The position numbers and the translations under genes were made by a program. From Chaunax sp. Z400 (lineage: Eukaryota > Chordata > Actinopteri > Lophiiformes > Chaunacidae): 64,000 bases of DNA. The DNA lies in the NCBI GenBank assembly GCA_037577475.1, contig JBAGJB010000231.1, forward strand, positions 310,001 to 374,000, in the 5' to 3' direction. Of this stretch, positions 1 through 17,130 are shown piece after piece. Every line of letters begins with the position of its first letter. The stretch's first letter is position 1. The notes under the pieces were generated by a model. That model ran no database searches, had not been told where the DNA came from, and worked only from the letters and a program-made list of their open reading frames with translations.

Positions 1-3000
1 ACACAAACCTATAGGCTCAATATGACAACAACACAAACCTATAGGCTCAATATAACAATAACACAAACCTATAGAGTCATTATAACAACAACACATTCCT
101 ATAGGCTCATAACAACAACACAAACCTATAGGCTCAATATAACAACAACACAAACCTAGAGGATCATTATAACAACAACATAAACCTATAGGGTCATTAT
201 AACAACAACACAAAACTATGGGCTCAATGTAACAACAACACAAACCTTTAGGGCTCAATATAGCAACACAAATCTATATTCTCATTGTAACAACAACACA
301 AACCTATAGGCTCATTATAACAACAAGACAAACCTATAGGCTCAATGTCACCACACACAAACCTATAGGCTCAATAACAACACAAACCTATAGGCTCATT
401 ATAACAACAACACAAACCTATGGGCTCAATGTAACAACAACACAAACCTATAGGCTGAATATAGCAACACAAACCTATATTCTCAATATAACAACAACAA
501 AAACCTATAGGGTCATTATGACAACAACACAAACCTATAGGCTCAATATAACAACAACACAAACCGATAAGCTCATTATAACAACAACACAAACCTATAG
601 GCTCAATAGAACAACAGCACAAACCTATAGGCTCATTATAACAACAGCAAAAACCTATAGGCTCATTATAACAACAACACAAACCTATAGGCTCAGTGTA
701 ACAACAACACAAACCTATAGAGTCATTATAACAACAACACAAACCAATAGGATCAATAGAACAACAACACAAACCTATAGGATCAATAGAACAACAACAC
801 AAACCTATAGGCTAAATAACAACACAAACCTATAGGCTCATTATAACAACAACACAAACCTATAGGCTCAATAACAACACAAACCTATAGGCTCAATGTC
901 ACCACACACAAACCTATATGCTCAATAACAACACAAACCTATAGGCTCAATATAACAACAACACAAACCTATAGGATCGTTATAACAACAACACAAACCT
1001 ATAGACTCATTATAACAACAACACAAACCTATAGGGTCAATATAGCAACACAAACCTATAGAGTCATTATAACAACAACACAAACCTATAGGCTAAATAA
1101 CAACACAAACCTATAGGCTCATTATAACAACAACACAAACCTATAGGATCAATAGAACAACAACACAAACCTATAGACTCAATATAACAACAACACAAAC
1201 CTATAGGCTCAATAACAACACAAACCTATAGGCTCAATAACAACACAAACCTATAGCCTCAATAACAACACAAACCTATAGACTCATTATAACAACAACA
1301 CAAACCTATAGGGTCAATATAGCAACACAAACCTAAAGAGTCATTATAACAACAACACAAACCTAAAGAGTCATTATAACAACAACACAAACCTATAGGC
1401 TAAATAACAACACAAACCTATAGGCTCATTATAACAACAACACAAACCTATAGGATCAATAGAACAACAACACAAACCTATAGACTCAATAGAACAACAA
1501 CACAAACCTATAGGCTCAATAACAACACAAACCTATAGGCTCATTATAACAACAACAGAAACCTATAGGCTCAATAGAACAACACAAACCTATAGGCTCA
1601 ATAGAACAACACAAACCTATAGCCTCAAGAACAACACAAACCTATAGCCTCAATAACAACACAAACCTATAGGCTCATTATAACAACAACACAAACCTAT
1701 AGGCTCAGTGTAACAACAACACAAACCTATAGACTCATTATAACAACAACACAAACCTATAGGCTCATTATAACAACAAGACAAACCTATAGACTCAATG
1801 TCACCACACACAAACCTATAGGCTCATTATAACAACAACACAAACCTATAGGCTAAATAACAACACAAACCTATAGGATCAATAGAACAACAACACAAAC
1901 CTATAGGCTAAATAACAACACAAACCTATAGGCTCATTATAACAACAACACAAACCTATAGGCTCAATCGAACAACAACACAAACCTATAGCCTCAATAA
2001 CAACACAAACCTATAGGCCCATTATAAAAACAACACAAACCTATAGACTCAATATAAAAACAACAAAAACCTAAAGGATCAATACAACAACACCACAAAC
2101 CTATAGGACCAATAGAACAACAACACAAACCTATAGGATCAATAGAACACAAACCTAGAGGCTCAATATAGCAACACAAACCTATATTCGCATTATAACA
2201 ACAACACAAACCTATAGGCTCAATAACAACACAAACCTATAGGCTCAATAACAACACAAACCTATAGGCTCAATGTCACCACACACAAACCTATATGCAC
2301 AATAACAACAACACAAACCTATAGGCTCAATAGAACAACAACACAAACCTATAGGCTCATTATAACAACAACACAAACATATAGGCTCATTATAACAACA
2401 ACACAAACATATAGGCTCAATATGACAACAACACAAACCTATAGGGTCATTATGACAACAACACAAACCTATAGAGTCATTATAACAACTACACAAACCT
2501 ATAGGCTCATTATAACAACAACACAAACCTATAGGCTCAATGTAACCACACACAAACCTATAGACTCATTATAACAACAACACAAACCTATAGGATCAAT
2601 AGAACAACAACACAAACCTATAGGCTCAATATAACAACAACACAAACCTATAGGATCGTTATAACAACAACACAAACCTATAGACTCATTATAACAACAA
2701 CACAAACCTATAGGGTCAATATAGCAACACAAACCTATAGAGTCATTATAACAACAACACAAACCTATAGGCTAAATAACAACACAAACCTATAGGCTCA
2801 TTATAACAACAACACAAACCTATAGGATCAATAGAACAACAACACAAACCTATAGACTCGATATAACAACAACACAAACCTATAGGCTCAATAACAACAC
2901 AAACCTATAGGCTCAATAACAACACAAACCTATAGGCTCATTATAACAACAACACAAACCTATAGGCTCAATAGAACAACAACACAAACCTATAGGCTCA

Positions 3001-6000
3001 ATAGAACAACAACACAAACCTATAGCCTCAATAACAACACAAACCTATAGGCTCATTATAACAACAACGCAAACCTATAGACTCAATATAACAACAACAA
3101 AAACCTATAGGATCAATACAACAACACCACAAACCTATAGGATCAATTGAAGACAAACCTATAGGCTCAATATGACAAACACACACACCTATAGACTCAT
3201 TATAACAACAACACACACCTATAGACTCATTATAACAACAACACAAACCTATACACTCATTATAACAACAACACAAACCTATAGGATCAATAGAACAACA
3301 ACACAAACCTATAGGCTCAATATGACAACAACACAAACCTATAGGCTCAATATAACAATAACACAAACCTATAGAGTCATTATAACAACAACACATTCCT
3401 ATAGGCTCATAACAACAACACAAACCTATAGGCTCAATATAACAACAACACAAACCTAGAGGATCATTATAACAACAACATAAACCTATAGGGTCATTAT
3501 AACAACAACACAAAACTATGGGCTCAATGTAACAACAACACAAACCTTTAGGGCTCAATATAGCAACACAAATCTATATTCTCATTGTAACAACAACACA
3601 AACCTATAGGCTCATTATAACAACAAGACAAACCTATAGGCTCAATGTCACCACACACAAACCTATAGGCTCAATAACAACACAAACCTATAGGCTCATT
3701 ATAACAACAACACAAACCTATGGGCTCAATGTAACAACAACACAAACCTATAGGCTGAATATAGCAACACAAACCTATATTCTCAATATAACAACAACAA
3801 AAACCTATAGGGTCATTATGACAACAACACAAACCTATAGGCTCAATATAACAACAACACAAACCGATAAGCTCATTATAACAACAACACAAACCTATAG
3901 GCTCAATAGAACAACAGCACAAACCTATAGGCTCATTATAACAACAGCAAAAACCTATAGGCTCATTATAACAACAACACAAACCTATAGGCTCAGTGTA
4001 ACAACAACACAAACCTATAGAGTCATTATAACAACTACACAAACCTATAGGCTCATTATAACAACAACACAAACCTATAGGCTCAATGTAACCACACACA
4101 AACCTATAGACTCATTATAACAACAACACAAACCTATAGGATCAATAGAACAACAACACAAACCTATAGGCTCAATATAACAACAACACAAACCTATAGG
4201 ATCGTTATAACAACAACACAAACCTATAGACTCATTATAACAACAACACAAACCTATAGGGTCAATATAGCAACACAAACCTATAGAGTCATTATAACAA
4301 CAACACAAACCTATAGGCTAAATAACAACACAAACCTATAGGCTCATTATAACAACAACACAAACCTATAGGATCAATAGAACAACAACACAAACCTATA
4401 GACTCAATATAACAACAACACAAACCTATAGGCTCAATAACAACACAAACCTATAGGCTCAATAACAACACAAACCTATAGGCTCATTATAACAACAACA
4501 CAAACCTATAGGCTCACTAGAACAACAACACAAACCTATAGGCTCAATAGAACAACAACACAAACCTATAGCCTCAATAACAACACAAACCTATAGGCTC
4601 ATTATAACAACAACGCAAACCTATAGACTCAATATAACAACAACAAAAACCTATAGGATCAATACAACAACACCACAAACCTATAGGATCAATTGAAGAC
4701 AAACCTATAGGCTCAATATGACAAACACACACACCTATAGACTCATTATAACAACAACACACACCTATAGACTCATTATAACAACAACACAAACCTATAC
4801 ACTCATTATAACAACAACACAAACCTATAGGATCAATAGAACAACAACACAAACCTATAGGCTCAATATGACAACAACACAAACCTATAGGCTCAATATA
4901 ACAATAACACAAACCTATAGAGTCATTATAACAACAACACATTCCTATAGGCTCATAACAACAACACAAACCTATAGGCTCAATATAACAACAACACAAA
5001 CCTAGAGGATCATTATAACAACAACATAAACCTATAGGGTCATTATAACAACAACACAAAACTATGGGCTCAATGTAACAACAACACAAACCTTTAGGGC
5101 TCAATATAGCAACACAAATCTATATTCTCATTGTAACAACAACACAAACCTATAGGCTCATTATAACAACAAGACAAACCTATAGGCTCAATGTCACCAC
5201 ACACAAACCTATAGGCTCAATAACAACACAAACCTATAGGCTCATTATAACAACAACACAAACCTATGGGCTCAATGTAACAACAACACAAACCTATAGG
5301 CTGAATATAGCAACACAAACCTATATTCTCAATATAACAACAACAAAAACCTATAGGGTCATTATGACAACAACACAAACCTATAGGCTCAATATAACAA
5401 CAACACAAACCGATAAGCTCATTATAACAACAACACAAACCTATAGGCTCAATAGAACAACAGCACAAACCTATAGGCTCATTATAACAACAGCAAAAAC
5501 CTATAGGCTCATTATAACAACAACACAAACCTATAGGCTCAGTGTAACAACAACACAAACCTATAGAGTCATTATAACAACTACACAAACCTATAGGCTC
5601 ATTATAACAACAACACAAACCTATAGGCTCAATGTAACCACACACAAACCTATAGACTCATTATAACAACAACACAAACCTATAGGATCAATAGAACAAC
5701 AACACAAACCTATAGGCTCAATATAACAACAACACAAACCTATAGGATCGTTATAACAACAACACAAACCTATAGACTCATTATAACAACAACACAAACC
5801 TATAGGGTCAATATAGCAACACAAACCTATAGAGTCATTATAACAACAACACAAACCTATAGGCTAAATAACAACACAAACCTATAGGCTCATTATAACA
5901 ACAACACAAACCTATAGGATCAATAGAACAACAACACAAACCTATAGACTCAATATAACAACAACACAAACCTATAGGCTCAATAACAACACAAACCTAT

Positions 6001-9000
6001 AGGCTCAATAACAACACAAACCTATAGGCTCATTATAACAACAACACAAACCTATAGGCTCACTAGAACAACAACACAAACCTATAGGCTCAATAGAACA
6101 ACAACACAAACCTATAGCCTCAATAACAACACAAACCTATAGGCTCATTATAACAACAACGCAAACCTATAGACTCAATATAACAACAACAAAAACCTAT
6201 AGGATCAATACAACAACACCACAAACCTATAGGATCAATTGAAGACAAACCTATAGGCTCAATATGACAAACACACACACCTATAGACTCATTATAACAA
6301 CAACACACACCTATAGACTCATTATAACAACAACACAAACCTATACACTCATTATAACAACAACACAAACCTATAGGCTCAATATGACAACAACACAAAC
6401 CTATAGGCTCAATATAACAATAACACAAACCTATAGAGTCATTATAACAACAACACATTCCTATAGGCTCATAACAACAACACAAACCTATAGGCTCAAT
6501 ATAACAACAACACAAACCTAGAGGATCATTATAACAACAACATAAACCTATAGGGTCATTATAACAACAACACAAAACTATGGGCTCAATGTAACAACAA
6601 CACAAACCTTTAGGGCTCAATATAGCAACACAAATCTATATTCTCATTGTAACAACAACACAAACCTATAGGCTCATTATAACAACAAGACAAACCTATA
6701 GGCTCAATGTCACCACACACAAACCTATAGGCTCAATAACAACACAAACCTATAGGCTCATTATAACAACAACACAAACCTATGGGCTCAATGTAACAAC
6801 AACACAAACCTATAGGCTGAATATAGCAACACAAACCTATATTCTCAATATAACAACAACAAAAACCTATAGGGTCATTATGACAACAACACAAACCTAT
6901 AGGCTCAATATAACAACAACACAAACCGATAAGCTCATTATAACAACAACACAAACCTATAGGCTCAATAGAACAACAGCACAAACCTATAGGCTCATTA
7001 TAACAACAGCAAAAACCTATAGGCTCATTATAACAACAACACAAACCTATAGGCTCAGTGTAACAACAACACAAACCTATAGAGTCATTATAACAACAAC
7101 ACAAACCAATAGGATCAATAGAACAACAACACAAACCTATAGGATCAATAGAACAACAACACAAACCTATAGGCTAAATAACAACACAAACCTATAGGCT
7201 CATTATAACAACAACACAAACCTATAGGCTCAATAACAACACAAACCTATAGGCTCAATGTCACCACACACAAACCTATATGCTCAATAACAACACAAAC
7301 CTATAGGCTCAATATAACAACAACACAAACCTATAGGATCGTTATAACAACAACACAAACCTATAGACTCATTATAACAACAACACAAACCTATAGGGTC
7401 AATATAGCAACACAAACCTATAGAGTCATTATAACAACAACACAAACCTATAGGCTAAATAACAACACAAACCTATAGGCTCATTATAACAACAACACAA
7501 ACCTATAGGATCAATAGAACAACAACACAAACCTATAGACTCAATATAACAACAACACAAACCTATAGGCTCAATAACAACACAAACCTATAGGCTCAAT
7601 AACAACACAAACCTATAGGCTCATTATAACAACAACACAAACCTATAGGCTCAATAGAACAACAACACAAACCTATAGCCTCAATAACAACACAAACCTA
7701 TAGGCTCATTATAACAACAACGCAAACCTATAGACTCAATATAACAACAACAAAAACCTATAGGATCAATACAACAACACCACAAACCTATAGGATCAAT
7801 TGAAGACAAACCTATAGGCTCAATATGACAAACACACACACCTATAGACTCATTATAACAACAACACAAACCTATACACTCATTATAACAACAACACAAA
7901 CCTATAGGATCAATAGAACAACAACACAAACCTATAGGCTCAATATGACAACAACACAAACCTATAGGCTCAATATAACAATAACACAAACCTATAGAGT
8001 CATTATAACAACAACACATTCCTATAGGCTCATTATAACAACAACACAAACCTATAGGCTCAATATAACAACAACACAAACCTAGAGGATCATTATAACA
8101 ACAACATAAACCTATAGGGTCATTATAACAACAACACAAAACTATGGGCTCAATGTAACAACAACACAAACCTTTAGGGCTCAATATAGCAACACAAATC
8201 TATATTCTCATTGTAACAACAACACAAACCTATAGGCTCATTATAACAACAAGACAAACCTATAGGCTCAATGTCACCACACACAAACCTATAGGCTCAA
8301 TAACAACACAAACCTATAGGCTCATTATAACAACAACACAAACCTATGGGCTCAATGTAACAACAACACAAACCTATAGGCTGAATATAGCAACACAAAC
8401 CTATATTCTCAATAGAATAACAACACAAACCCATAGGCTCAATATAACAACAACAAAAACCTATAGGGTCATTATGACAACAACACAAACCTATGGGCTC
8501 AATATAACAACACAAACCGATAAGCTCATTATAACAACAACACAAACCTATAGGCTCAATAGAACAACAGCACAAACCTATAGGCTCATTATAACAACAG
8601 CAAAAACCTATAGGCTCATTATAACAACAACACAAACCTATAGGCTCAGTGTAACAACAACACAAACCTATAGAGTCATTATAACAACAACACAAACCAA
8701 TAGGATCAATAGAACAACAACACAAACCTATAGGATCAATAGAACAACAACACAAACCTATAGGCTAAATAACAACACAAACCTATAGGCTCATTATAAC
8801 AACAACACAAACCTATAGGCTCAATCGAACAACAACACAAACCTATAGCCTCAATAACAACACAAACCTATAGGCCCATTATAAAAACAACACAAACCTA
8901 TAGACTCAATATAAAAACAACAAAAACCTAAAGGATCAATACAACAACACCACAAACCTATAGGACCAATAGAACAACAACACAAACCTATAGGATCAAT

Positions 9001-12000
9001 AGAACACAAACCTATAGGCTCAATATAGCAACACAAACCTATATTCTCATTATAACAACAACACAAACCTATAGGCTCAATAACAACACAAACCTATAGG
9101 CTCAATGTCACCACACACAAACCTATATGCTCAATAACAACACAAACCTATAGGCTCATGATAACAACAACACAAACCTATAGGCTCAATAGAACAACAA
9201 CACAAACCTATAGGCTCATTATAACAACAACACAAACATATAGGATCAATAGAACAACACAAACCTATAGGCTCAATATGACAACAACACAAACCTATAG
9301 GGTCATTATGACAACAACACAAACCTATAGGCTCAATATAACAACAACACAAACCTATAGAGTCATTATAACAACTACACAAACCTATAGACTCATTATA
9401 ACAACAACACAAACCTATAGGCTCAATGTAACCACACACAAACCTATAGACTCATTATAACAACAACACAAACCTATAGGATCAATAGAACAACAACACA
9501 AACCTATAGGCTCAATATAACAACAACACAAACCTATAGGATCGTTATAACAACAACACAAACCTATAGACTCATTATAACAACAACACAAACCTATAGG
9601 GTCAATATAGCAACACAAACCTATAGAGTCATTATAACAACAACACAAACCTATAGGCTAAATAACAACACAAACCTATAGGCTCATTATAACAACAACA
9701 CAAACCTATAGGATCAATAGAACAACAACACAAACCTATAGACTCAATATAACAACAACACAAACCTATAGGCTCAATAACAACACAAACCTATAGGCTC
9801 AATAACAACACAAACCTATAGGCTCATTATAACAACAACACAAACCTATAGGCTCAATAGAACAACAACACAAACCTATAGCCTCAATAACAACACAAAC
9901 CTATAGGCTGATTATAACAACAACGCAAACCTATAGACTCAATATAACAACAACAAAAACCTATAGGATCAATACAACAACACCACAAACCTATAGGATC
10001 AATTGAAGACAAACCTATAGGCTCAATATGACAAACACACACACCTATAGACTCATTATAACAACAACACAAACCTATACACATTATAACAACAACACAA
10101 ACCTATAGGATCAATAGAACAACAACACAAACCTATAGGCTCAATATGACAACAACACAAACCTATAGGCTCAATATAACAATAACACAAACCTATAGAG
10201 TCATTATAACAACAACACATTCCTATAGGCTCATTATAACAACAACACAAACCTATAGGCTCAATATAACAACAACACAAACCTAGAGGATCATTATAAC
10301 AACAACATAAACCTATAGGGTCATTATAACAACAACACAAAACTATGGGCTCAATGTAACAACAACACAAACCTTTAGGGCTCAATATAGCAACACAAAT
10401 CTATATTCTCATTGTAACAACAACACAAACCTATAGGCTCATTATAACAACAAGACAAACCTATAGGCTCAATGTCACCACACACAAACCTATAGGCTCA
10501 ATAACAACACAAACCTATAGGCTCATTATAACAACAACACAAACCTATGGGCTCAATGTAACAACAACACAAACCTATAGGCTGAATATAGCAACACAAA
10601 CCTATATTCTCAATAGAATAACAACACAAACCCATAGGCTCAATATAACAACAACAAAAACCTATAGGGTCATTATGACAACAACACAAACCTATAGGCT
10701 CAATATAACAACAACACAAACCGATAAGCTCATTATAACAACAACACAAACCTATAGGCTCAATAGAACAACAGCACAAACCTATAGGCTCATTATAACA
10801 ACAGCAAAAACCTATAGGCTCATTATAACAACAACACAAACCTATAGGCTCAGTGTAACAACAACACAAACCTATAGAGTCATTATAACAACAACACAAA
10901 CCAATAGGATCAATAGAACAACAACACAAACCTATAGGATCAATAGAACAACAACACAAACCTATAGGATCAATAGAACAACAACACAAACCTATAGGCT
11001 AAATAACAACACAAACCTATAGGCTCATTATAACAACAACACAAACCTATAGGCTCAATCGAACAACAACACAAACCTATAGCCTCAATAACAACACAAA
11101 CCTATAGGCCCATTATAAAAACAACACAAACCTATAGACTCAATATAAAAACAACAAAAACCTAAAGGATCAATACAACAACACCACAAACCTATAGGAC
11201 CAATAGAACAACAACACAAACCTATAGGATCAATAGAACACAAACCTATAGGCTCAATATAGCAACACAAACCTATATTCTCATTATAACAACAACACAA
11301 ACCTATAGGCTCAATAACAACACAAACCTATAGGCTCAATGTCACCACACACAAACCTATAGGCTCAATAACAACACAAACCTATAGGCTCATTATAACA
11401 ACAACACAAACCTATGGGCTCAATGTAACAACAACACAAACCTATAGGCTGAATATAGCAACACAAACCTATATTCTCAATAGAATAACAACACAAACCC
11501 ATAGGCTCAATATAACAACAACAAAAACCTATAGGGTCATTATGACAACAACACAAACCTATAGGCTCAATATAACAACAACACAAACCGATAAGCTCAT
11601 TATAACAACAACACAAACCTATAGGCTCAATAGAACAACAGCACAAACCTATAGGCTCATTATAACAACAGCAAAAACCTATAGGCTCATTATACAGCAA
11701 CACAAACCTATAGGCTCAGTGTAACAACAACACAAACCTATAGAGTCATTATAACAACAACACAAACCAATAGGATCAATAGAACAACAACACAAACCTA
11801 TAGGCTCAATATGACAACACCACAAACCTATAGGATCAATAGAACAACAACACAAACCTATAGGATCAATAGAACAACAACACAAACCTATAGGATCAAT
11901 AGAACAACAACACAAACCTATAGGATCAATAGAACAACAACACAAACCTATAGACTCATTATAACAACAACACAAACCTATAGGGTCAATATAACAACAA

Positions 12001-15000
12001 CACAAACCTATAGGCTAAATAACAACACTAACCTATAGGCTCATTATAACAACAACACAAACCTATAGCATCAATAGAACAACAACACAAACCTATAGAC
12101 TCAATAGAACAACAACACAAACCTATAGGATCAATATGACAAACACATAAACCTATAGGATCGTTATAACAACAACACAAACCTATAGACTCATTATAAC
12201 AACAACACAAACCTATAGGGTCAATATAACAACAACACAAACCTATAGGCTAAATAACAACACTAACCTATAGGCTCATTATAACAACAACACAAACCTA
12301 TAGCATCAATAGAACAACAACACAAACCTATAGACTCAATAGAACAACAACACAAACCTATAGGCTCAATAACAACACAAACCTATAGGCTCAATAACAA
12401 CACAAACCTATAGGCTCAGTGTAACAACAACACAAACCTATAGACTCATTATAACAACAACACAAACCTATAGGCTCATTATAACAACAAGACAAACCTA
12501 TAGGCTCAATGTCACCACACACAAACCTATAGGCTCAATATAACAACAACACAAACCTATAGGCTCAATAACAACACAAACCTATAGGCTCATTATAACA
12601 ACAACACAAACCTATAGGCTCAATCGAACAACAACACAAACCTATAGCCTCAATAACAACAAAAACCTATAGGCCCATTTTAACAACAACACAAACCTAT
12701 AGGCCCATTATAACAACAACACAAACCTATAGGCTCATTATAACAACAAGACAAACCTATAGGCTCAATGTCACCACACACAAACCTATAGGCTCATTAT
12801 AACAACAACACAAACCTATAGGCTCAATAGAACAACAGCACAAACCTATAGGCTCATTATAACAACAACACAAACCTATAGGCTCAGTGTAACAACAACA
12901 TAAACCTATAGACTCATTATAACAACAACACAAACCTATAGGCTCATTATAACAACAAGACAAACCTATAGGCTCAATGTCACCACACACAAACCTATAG
13001 GCTCAATATAACAACAACACAAACCTATAGGCTCAAAAACAACACAAACCTATAGGCTCATTATAACAACAACACAAACCTATAGGCTCAATAGAACAAC
13101 AACACAAACCTATAGCCTCAATAACAACACAAACCTATAGGCTCATTATAACAACACCACAAACCTATAGGATCAATAGAACAACAAAGCAAAACTATGG
13201 GCTCAATGTAACAACAACACAAACCTATAGGCTCAATATAGCAACACAAACCTATATTCTCATTATAACAACAACATAAACCTATAGGCTCATTATAACA
13301 ACAAGACAAACCTATAGGCTCAATGTCACCACACACAAACCTATAGGCTCAATAACAACACAAACCTATAGGCCCATTATAACAACAACACAAACCTATA
13401 GACTCAATATAAAAACAACAAAAACCTATAGGATCAATACAACAACACCACAAACCTATAGGACCAATAGAACAACAACACAAACCTATAGGATCAATAG
13501 AACACAAACCTATAGGCTCAATATAGCAACACAAACCTATATTCTCATTATAACAACAACACAAACCTATAGGCTCAATAACAACACAAACCTATAGGCT
13601 CAATGTCACCACACACAAACCTATATGCTCAATAACAACACAAACCTATAGGCTCATGATAACAACAACACAAACCTATAGGCTCAATAGAACAACAACA
13701 CAAACCTATAGGCTCATTATAACAACAACACAAACCTATAGGATCAATAGAACAACACAAACCTATAGGATCAATAGAACAACACAAACCTATAGGCTCA
13801 ATATGACAACAACACAAACCTATAGGGTCATTATGACAACAACACAAACGTATAGGCTCAATATAACAACAACACAAACCTATAGGCTCATTATAACAAC
13901 AACACAAACCTATAGGCTCAATGTAACCACACACAAACCTATAGACTCATTATAACAACAACACAAACCTATAGGATCAATAGAACAACACAAACCTATA
14001 GGACCAATAGAACACAAACCTATAGGCTCAATATAGCAACACAAACCTATATTCTCATTATAACAACAACACAAACCTATAGGCTCAATAACAACACAAA
14101 CCTATAGGCTCAATGTCACCACACACAAACCTATATGCTCAATAACAACACAAACCTATAGGCTCATGATAACAACAACACAAACCTATAGGCTCAATAG
14201 AACAACAACACAAACCTATAGGCTCATTATAACAACAACACAAACCTATAGGATCAATAGAACAACACAAACCTATAGGCTCAATATGACAACAACACAA
14301 ACCTATAGGGTCATTATGACAACAACACAAACCTATAGAGTCATTATAACAACTACACAAACCTATAGGCTCATTATAACAACAACACAAACCTATAGGC
14401 TCAATGTAACCACACACAAACCTATAGACTCATTATAACAACAACACAAACCTATAGGATCAATAGAACAACAACACAAACCTATAGGCTCAATATAACA
14501 ACACAAACCTATAGGATCGTTATAACAACAACACAAACCTATAGACTCATTATAACAACAACACAAACCTATAGGGTCAATATAGCAACACAAACCTATA
14601 GAGTCATTATAACAACAACACAAACCTATAGGCTAAATAACAACACAAACCTATAGGCTCATTATAACAACAACACAAACCTATAGGATCAATAGAACAA
14701 CAACACAAACCTATAGACTCAATATAACAACAACACAAACCTATAGGCTCAATATGACAACACCGCAAAACTATGGGCTCAATGTAACAACAACACAAAC
14801 CTATAGGCTCAATATAGCAACACAAACCTATATTCTCATTATAACAACAACACAAACCTATAGGCTCATTATAACAACAACACAAACCTATAGGCTCATT
14901 ATAACAACAAGACAAACCTATAGGCTCAATGTCACCACACACAAACCTATAGGCTCAATAACAACACAAACCTATAGGCTCAATAACAACACAAACCTAT

Positions 15001-17130
15001 AGGCCCATTATAACAACAACACAAACCTATAGACTCAATATAAAAACAACAAAAACCTATAGGATCAATACAACAACACCACAAACCTATAGGACCAATA
15101 GAACAACAACACAAACCTATAGGATCAATAGAACACAAACCTATAGGCTCAATATAGCAACACAAACCTATATTCTCATTATAACAACAACACAAACCTA
15201 TAGGCTCAATAACAACACAAACCTATAGGCTCAATGTCACCACACACAAACCTATATGCTCAATAACAACACAAACCTATAGGCTCATGATAACAACAAC
15301 ACAAACCTATAGGCTCAATAGAACAACAACACAAACCTATAGGCTCATTATAACAACAACACAAACCTATAGGATCAATAGAACAACACAAACCTATAGG
15401 CTCAATATGACAACTACACAAACCTATAGGGTCATAATGACAACAACACAAACCTATAGGCTCAATATAACAACAACACAAACCTATAGAGTCATTATAA
15501 CAACTACACAAACCTATAGGCTCATTATAACAACAACACAAACCTATAGGCTCAATATAACAACAACACAAACCTATAGAGTCATTATAACAACTACACA
15601 AACCTATAGGCTCATTATAACAACAACACAAACCTATAGGCTCAATGTAACCACACACAAACCTATAGACTCATTATAACAACAACACAAACCTATAGGA
15701 TCAATAGAACAACAACACAAACCTATAGGCTCAATATAACAACAACACAAACCTATAGGATCGTTATAACAACAACACAAACCTATAGACTCATTATAAC
15801 AACAACACAAACCTATAGGGTCAATATAGCAACACAAACCTATAGAGTCATTATAACAACAACACAAACCTATAGGCTAAATAACAACACAAACCTATAG
15901 GCTCATTATAACAACAACACAAACCTATAGGATCAATAGAACAACAACACAAACCTATAGACTCGATATAACAACAACACAAACCTATAGGCTCAATAAC
16001 AACACAAACCTATAGGCTCAATAACAACACAAACCTATAGGCTCATTATAACAACAACACAAACCTATAGGCTCAATAGAACAACAACACAAACCTATAG
16101 GCTCAATAGAACAACAACACAAACCTATAGCCTCAATAACAACACAAACCTATAGGCTCATTATAACAACAACGCAAACCTATAGACTCAATATAACAAC
16201 AACAAAAACCTATAGGATCAATACAACAACACCACAAACCTATAGGATCAATTGAAGACAAACCTATAGGCTCAATATGACAAACACACACACCTATAGA
16301 CTCATTATAACAACAACACACACCTATAGACTCATTATAACAACAACACAAACCTATACACTCATTATAACAACAACACAAACCTATAGGATCAATAGAA
16401 CAAAACACAAACCTATAGGCTCAATATGACAACAACACAAACCTATAGGCTCAATATAACAATAACACAAACCTATAGAGTCATTATAACAACAACACAT
16501 TCCTATAGGCTCATAACAACAACACAAACCTATAGGCTCAATATAACAACAACACAAACCTAGAGGGTCATTATAACAACAACACAAAACTATGGGCTCA
16601 ATGTAACAACAACACAAACCTTTAGGGCTCAATATAGCAACACAAATCTATATTCTCATTGTAACAACAACACAAACCTATAGGCTCATTATAACAACAA
16701 GACAAACCTATAGGCTCAATGTCACCACACACAAACCTATAGGCTCAATAACAACACAAACCTATAGGCTCATTATAACAACAACACAAACCTATGGGCT
16801 CAATGTAACAACAACACAAACCTATAGGCTGAATATAGCAACACAAACCTATATTCTCAATATAACAACAACAAAAACCTATAGGGTCATTATGACAACA
16901 ACACAAACCTATAGGCTCAATATAACAACAACACAAACCGATAAGCTCATTATAACAACAACACAAACCTATAGGCTCAATAGAACAACAGCACAAACCT
17001 ATAGGCTCATTATAACAACAGCAAAAACCTATAGGCTCATTATAACAACAACACAAACCTATAGGCTCAGTGTAACAACAACACAAACCTATAGAGTCAT
17101 TATAACAACAACACATTCCTATAGGCTCAT
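1..17130. repeat. Satellite A array, 30-bp unit with higher-order structure
   Basis: The whole interval is a tandem array built on the core CAAACCTATAGGCTC followed by an AT/CAA-rich half. The commonest unit is 30 bp; 27-bp and 25-bp variants are mixed in, the shortest having the form CTCAATAACAACA. Single-base variants (GGATCAATAGA, GAGTCATTATA, GACTCATTATA) mark individual units and recur in fixed order, so the array has a higher-order pattern. The core contains the palindrome CCTATAGG. Because the main unit is ten codons long, both strands carry long open frames (Cys/Tyr-rich on minus, Thr-rich on plus). These have no start context, no splice logic and no non-repetitive portion, so I do not call them genes. 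The array is cut at the window's left edge and ends at a direct junction with the foldback element. Confidence 0.97.
3028..8296. repeat. Higher-order repeat block of satellite A, ~1546-bp period
   Basis: The same series of variant units restarts at 3028, 4574 and 6120 (steps of 1546 bp) and again at 7681 (1561 bp). Landmarks inside the blocks, such as the CCGATAAGCTC variant and the AATTGAAGACA variant, recur with the same spacing. Positions 1-735 repeat 3301-4035 without a visible difference. Positions 371-835 repeat 6733-7197. Later copies (near 9884, 10498, 15260, 16133) are rearranged versions with steps of about 2.2 kb or shorter internal duplications (for example 13629 and 14139). This is the pattern left by unequal crossing-over at the level of whole blocks. 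Confidence 0.85.

Noticed and set aside
371..16632. Dozens of Cys/Tyr-rich or Thr-rich open frames in satellite A, superficially like keratin-associated or antifreeze-like repeats
   Set aside because: All are pure satellite read in a phase that lacks stops, present on both strands at once, with no unique sequence, signal peptide or splice sites.
1..17130. Possible CRISPR-like repeat-spacer pattern
   Set aside because: The spacers are themselves variants of the repeat and there are no cas genes; this is a eukaryotic satellite.
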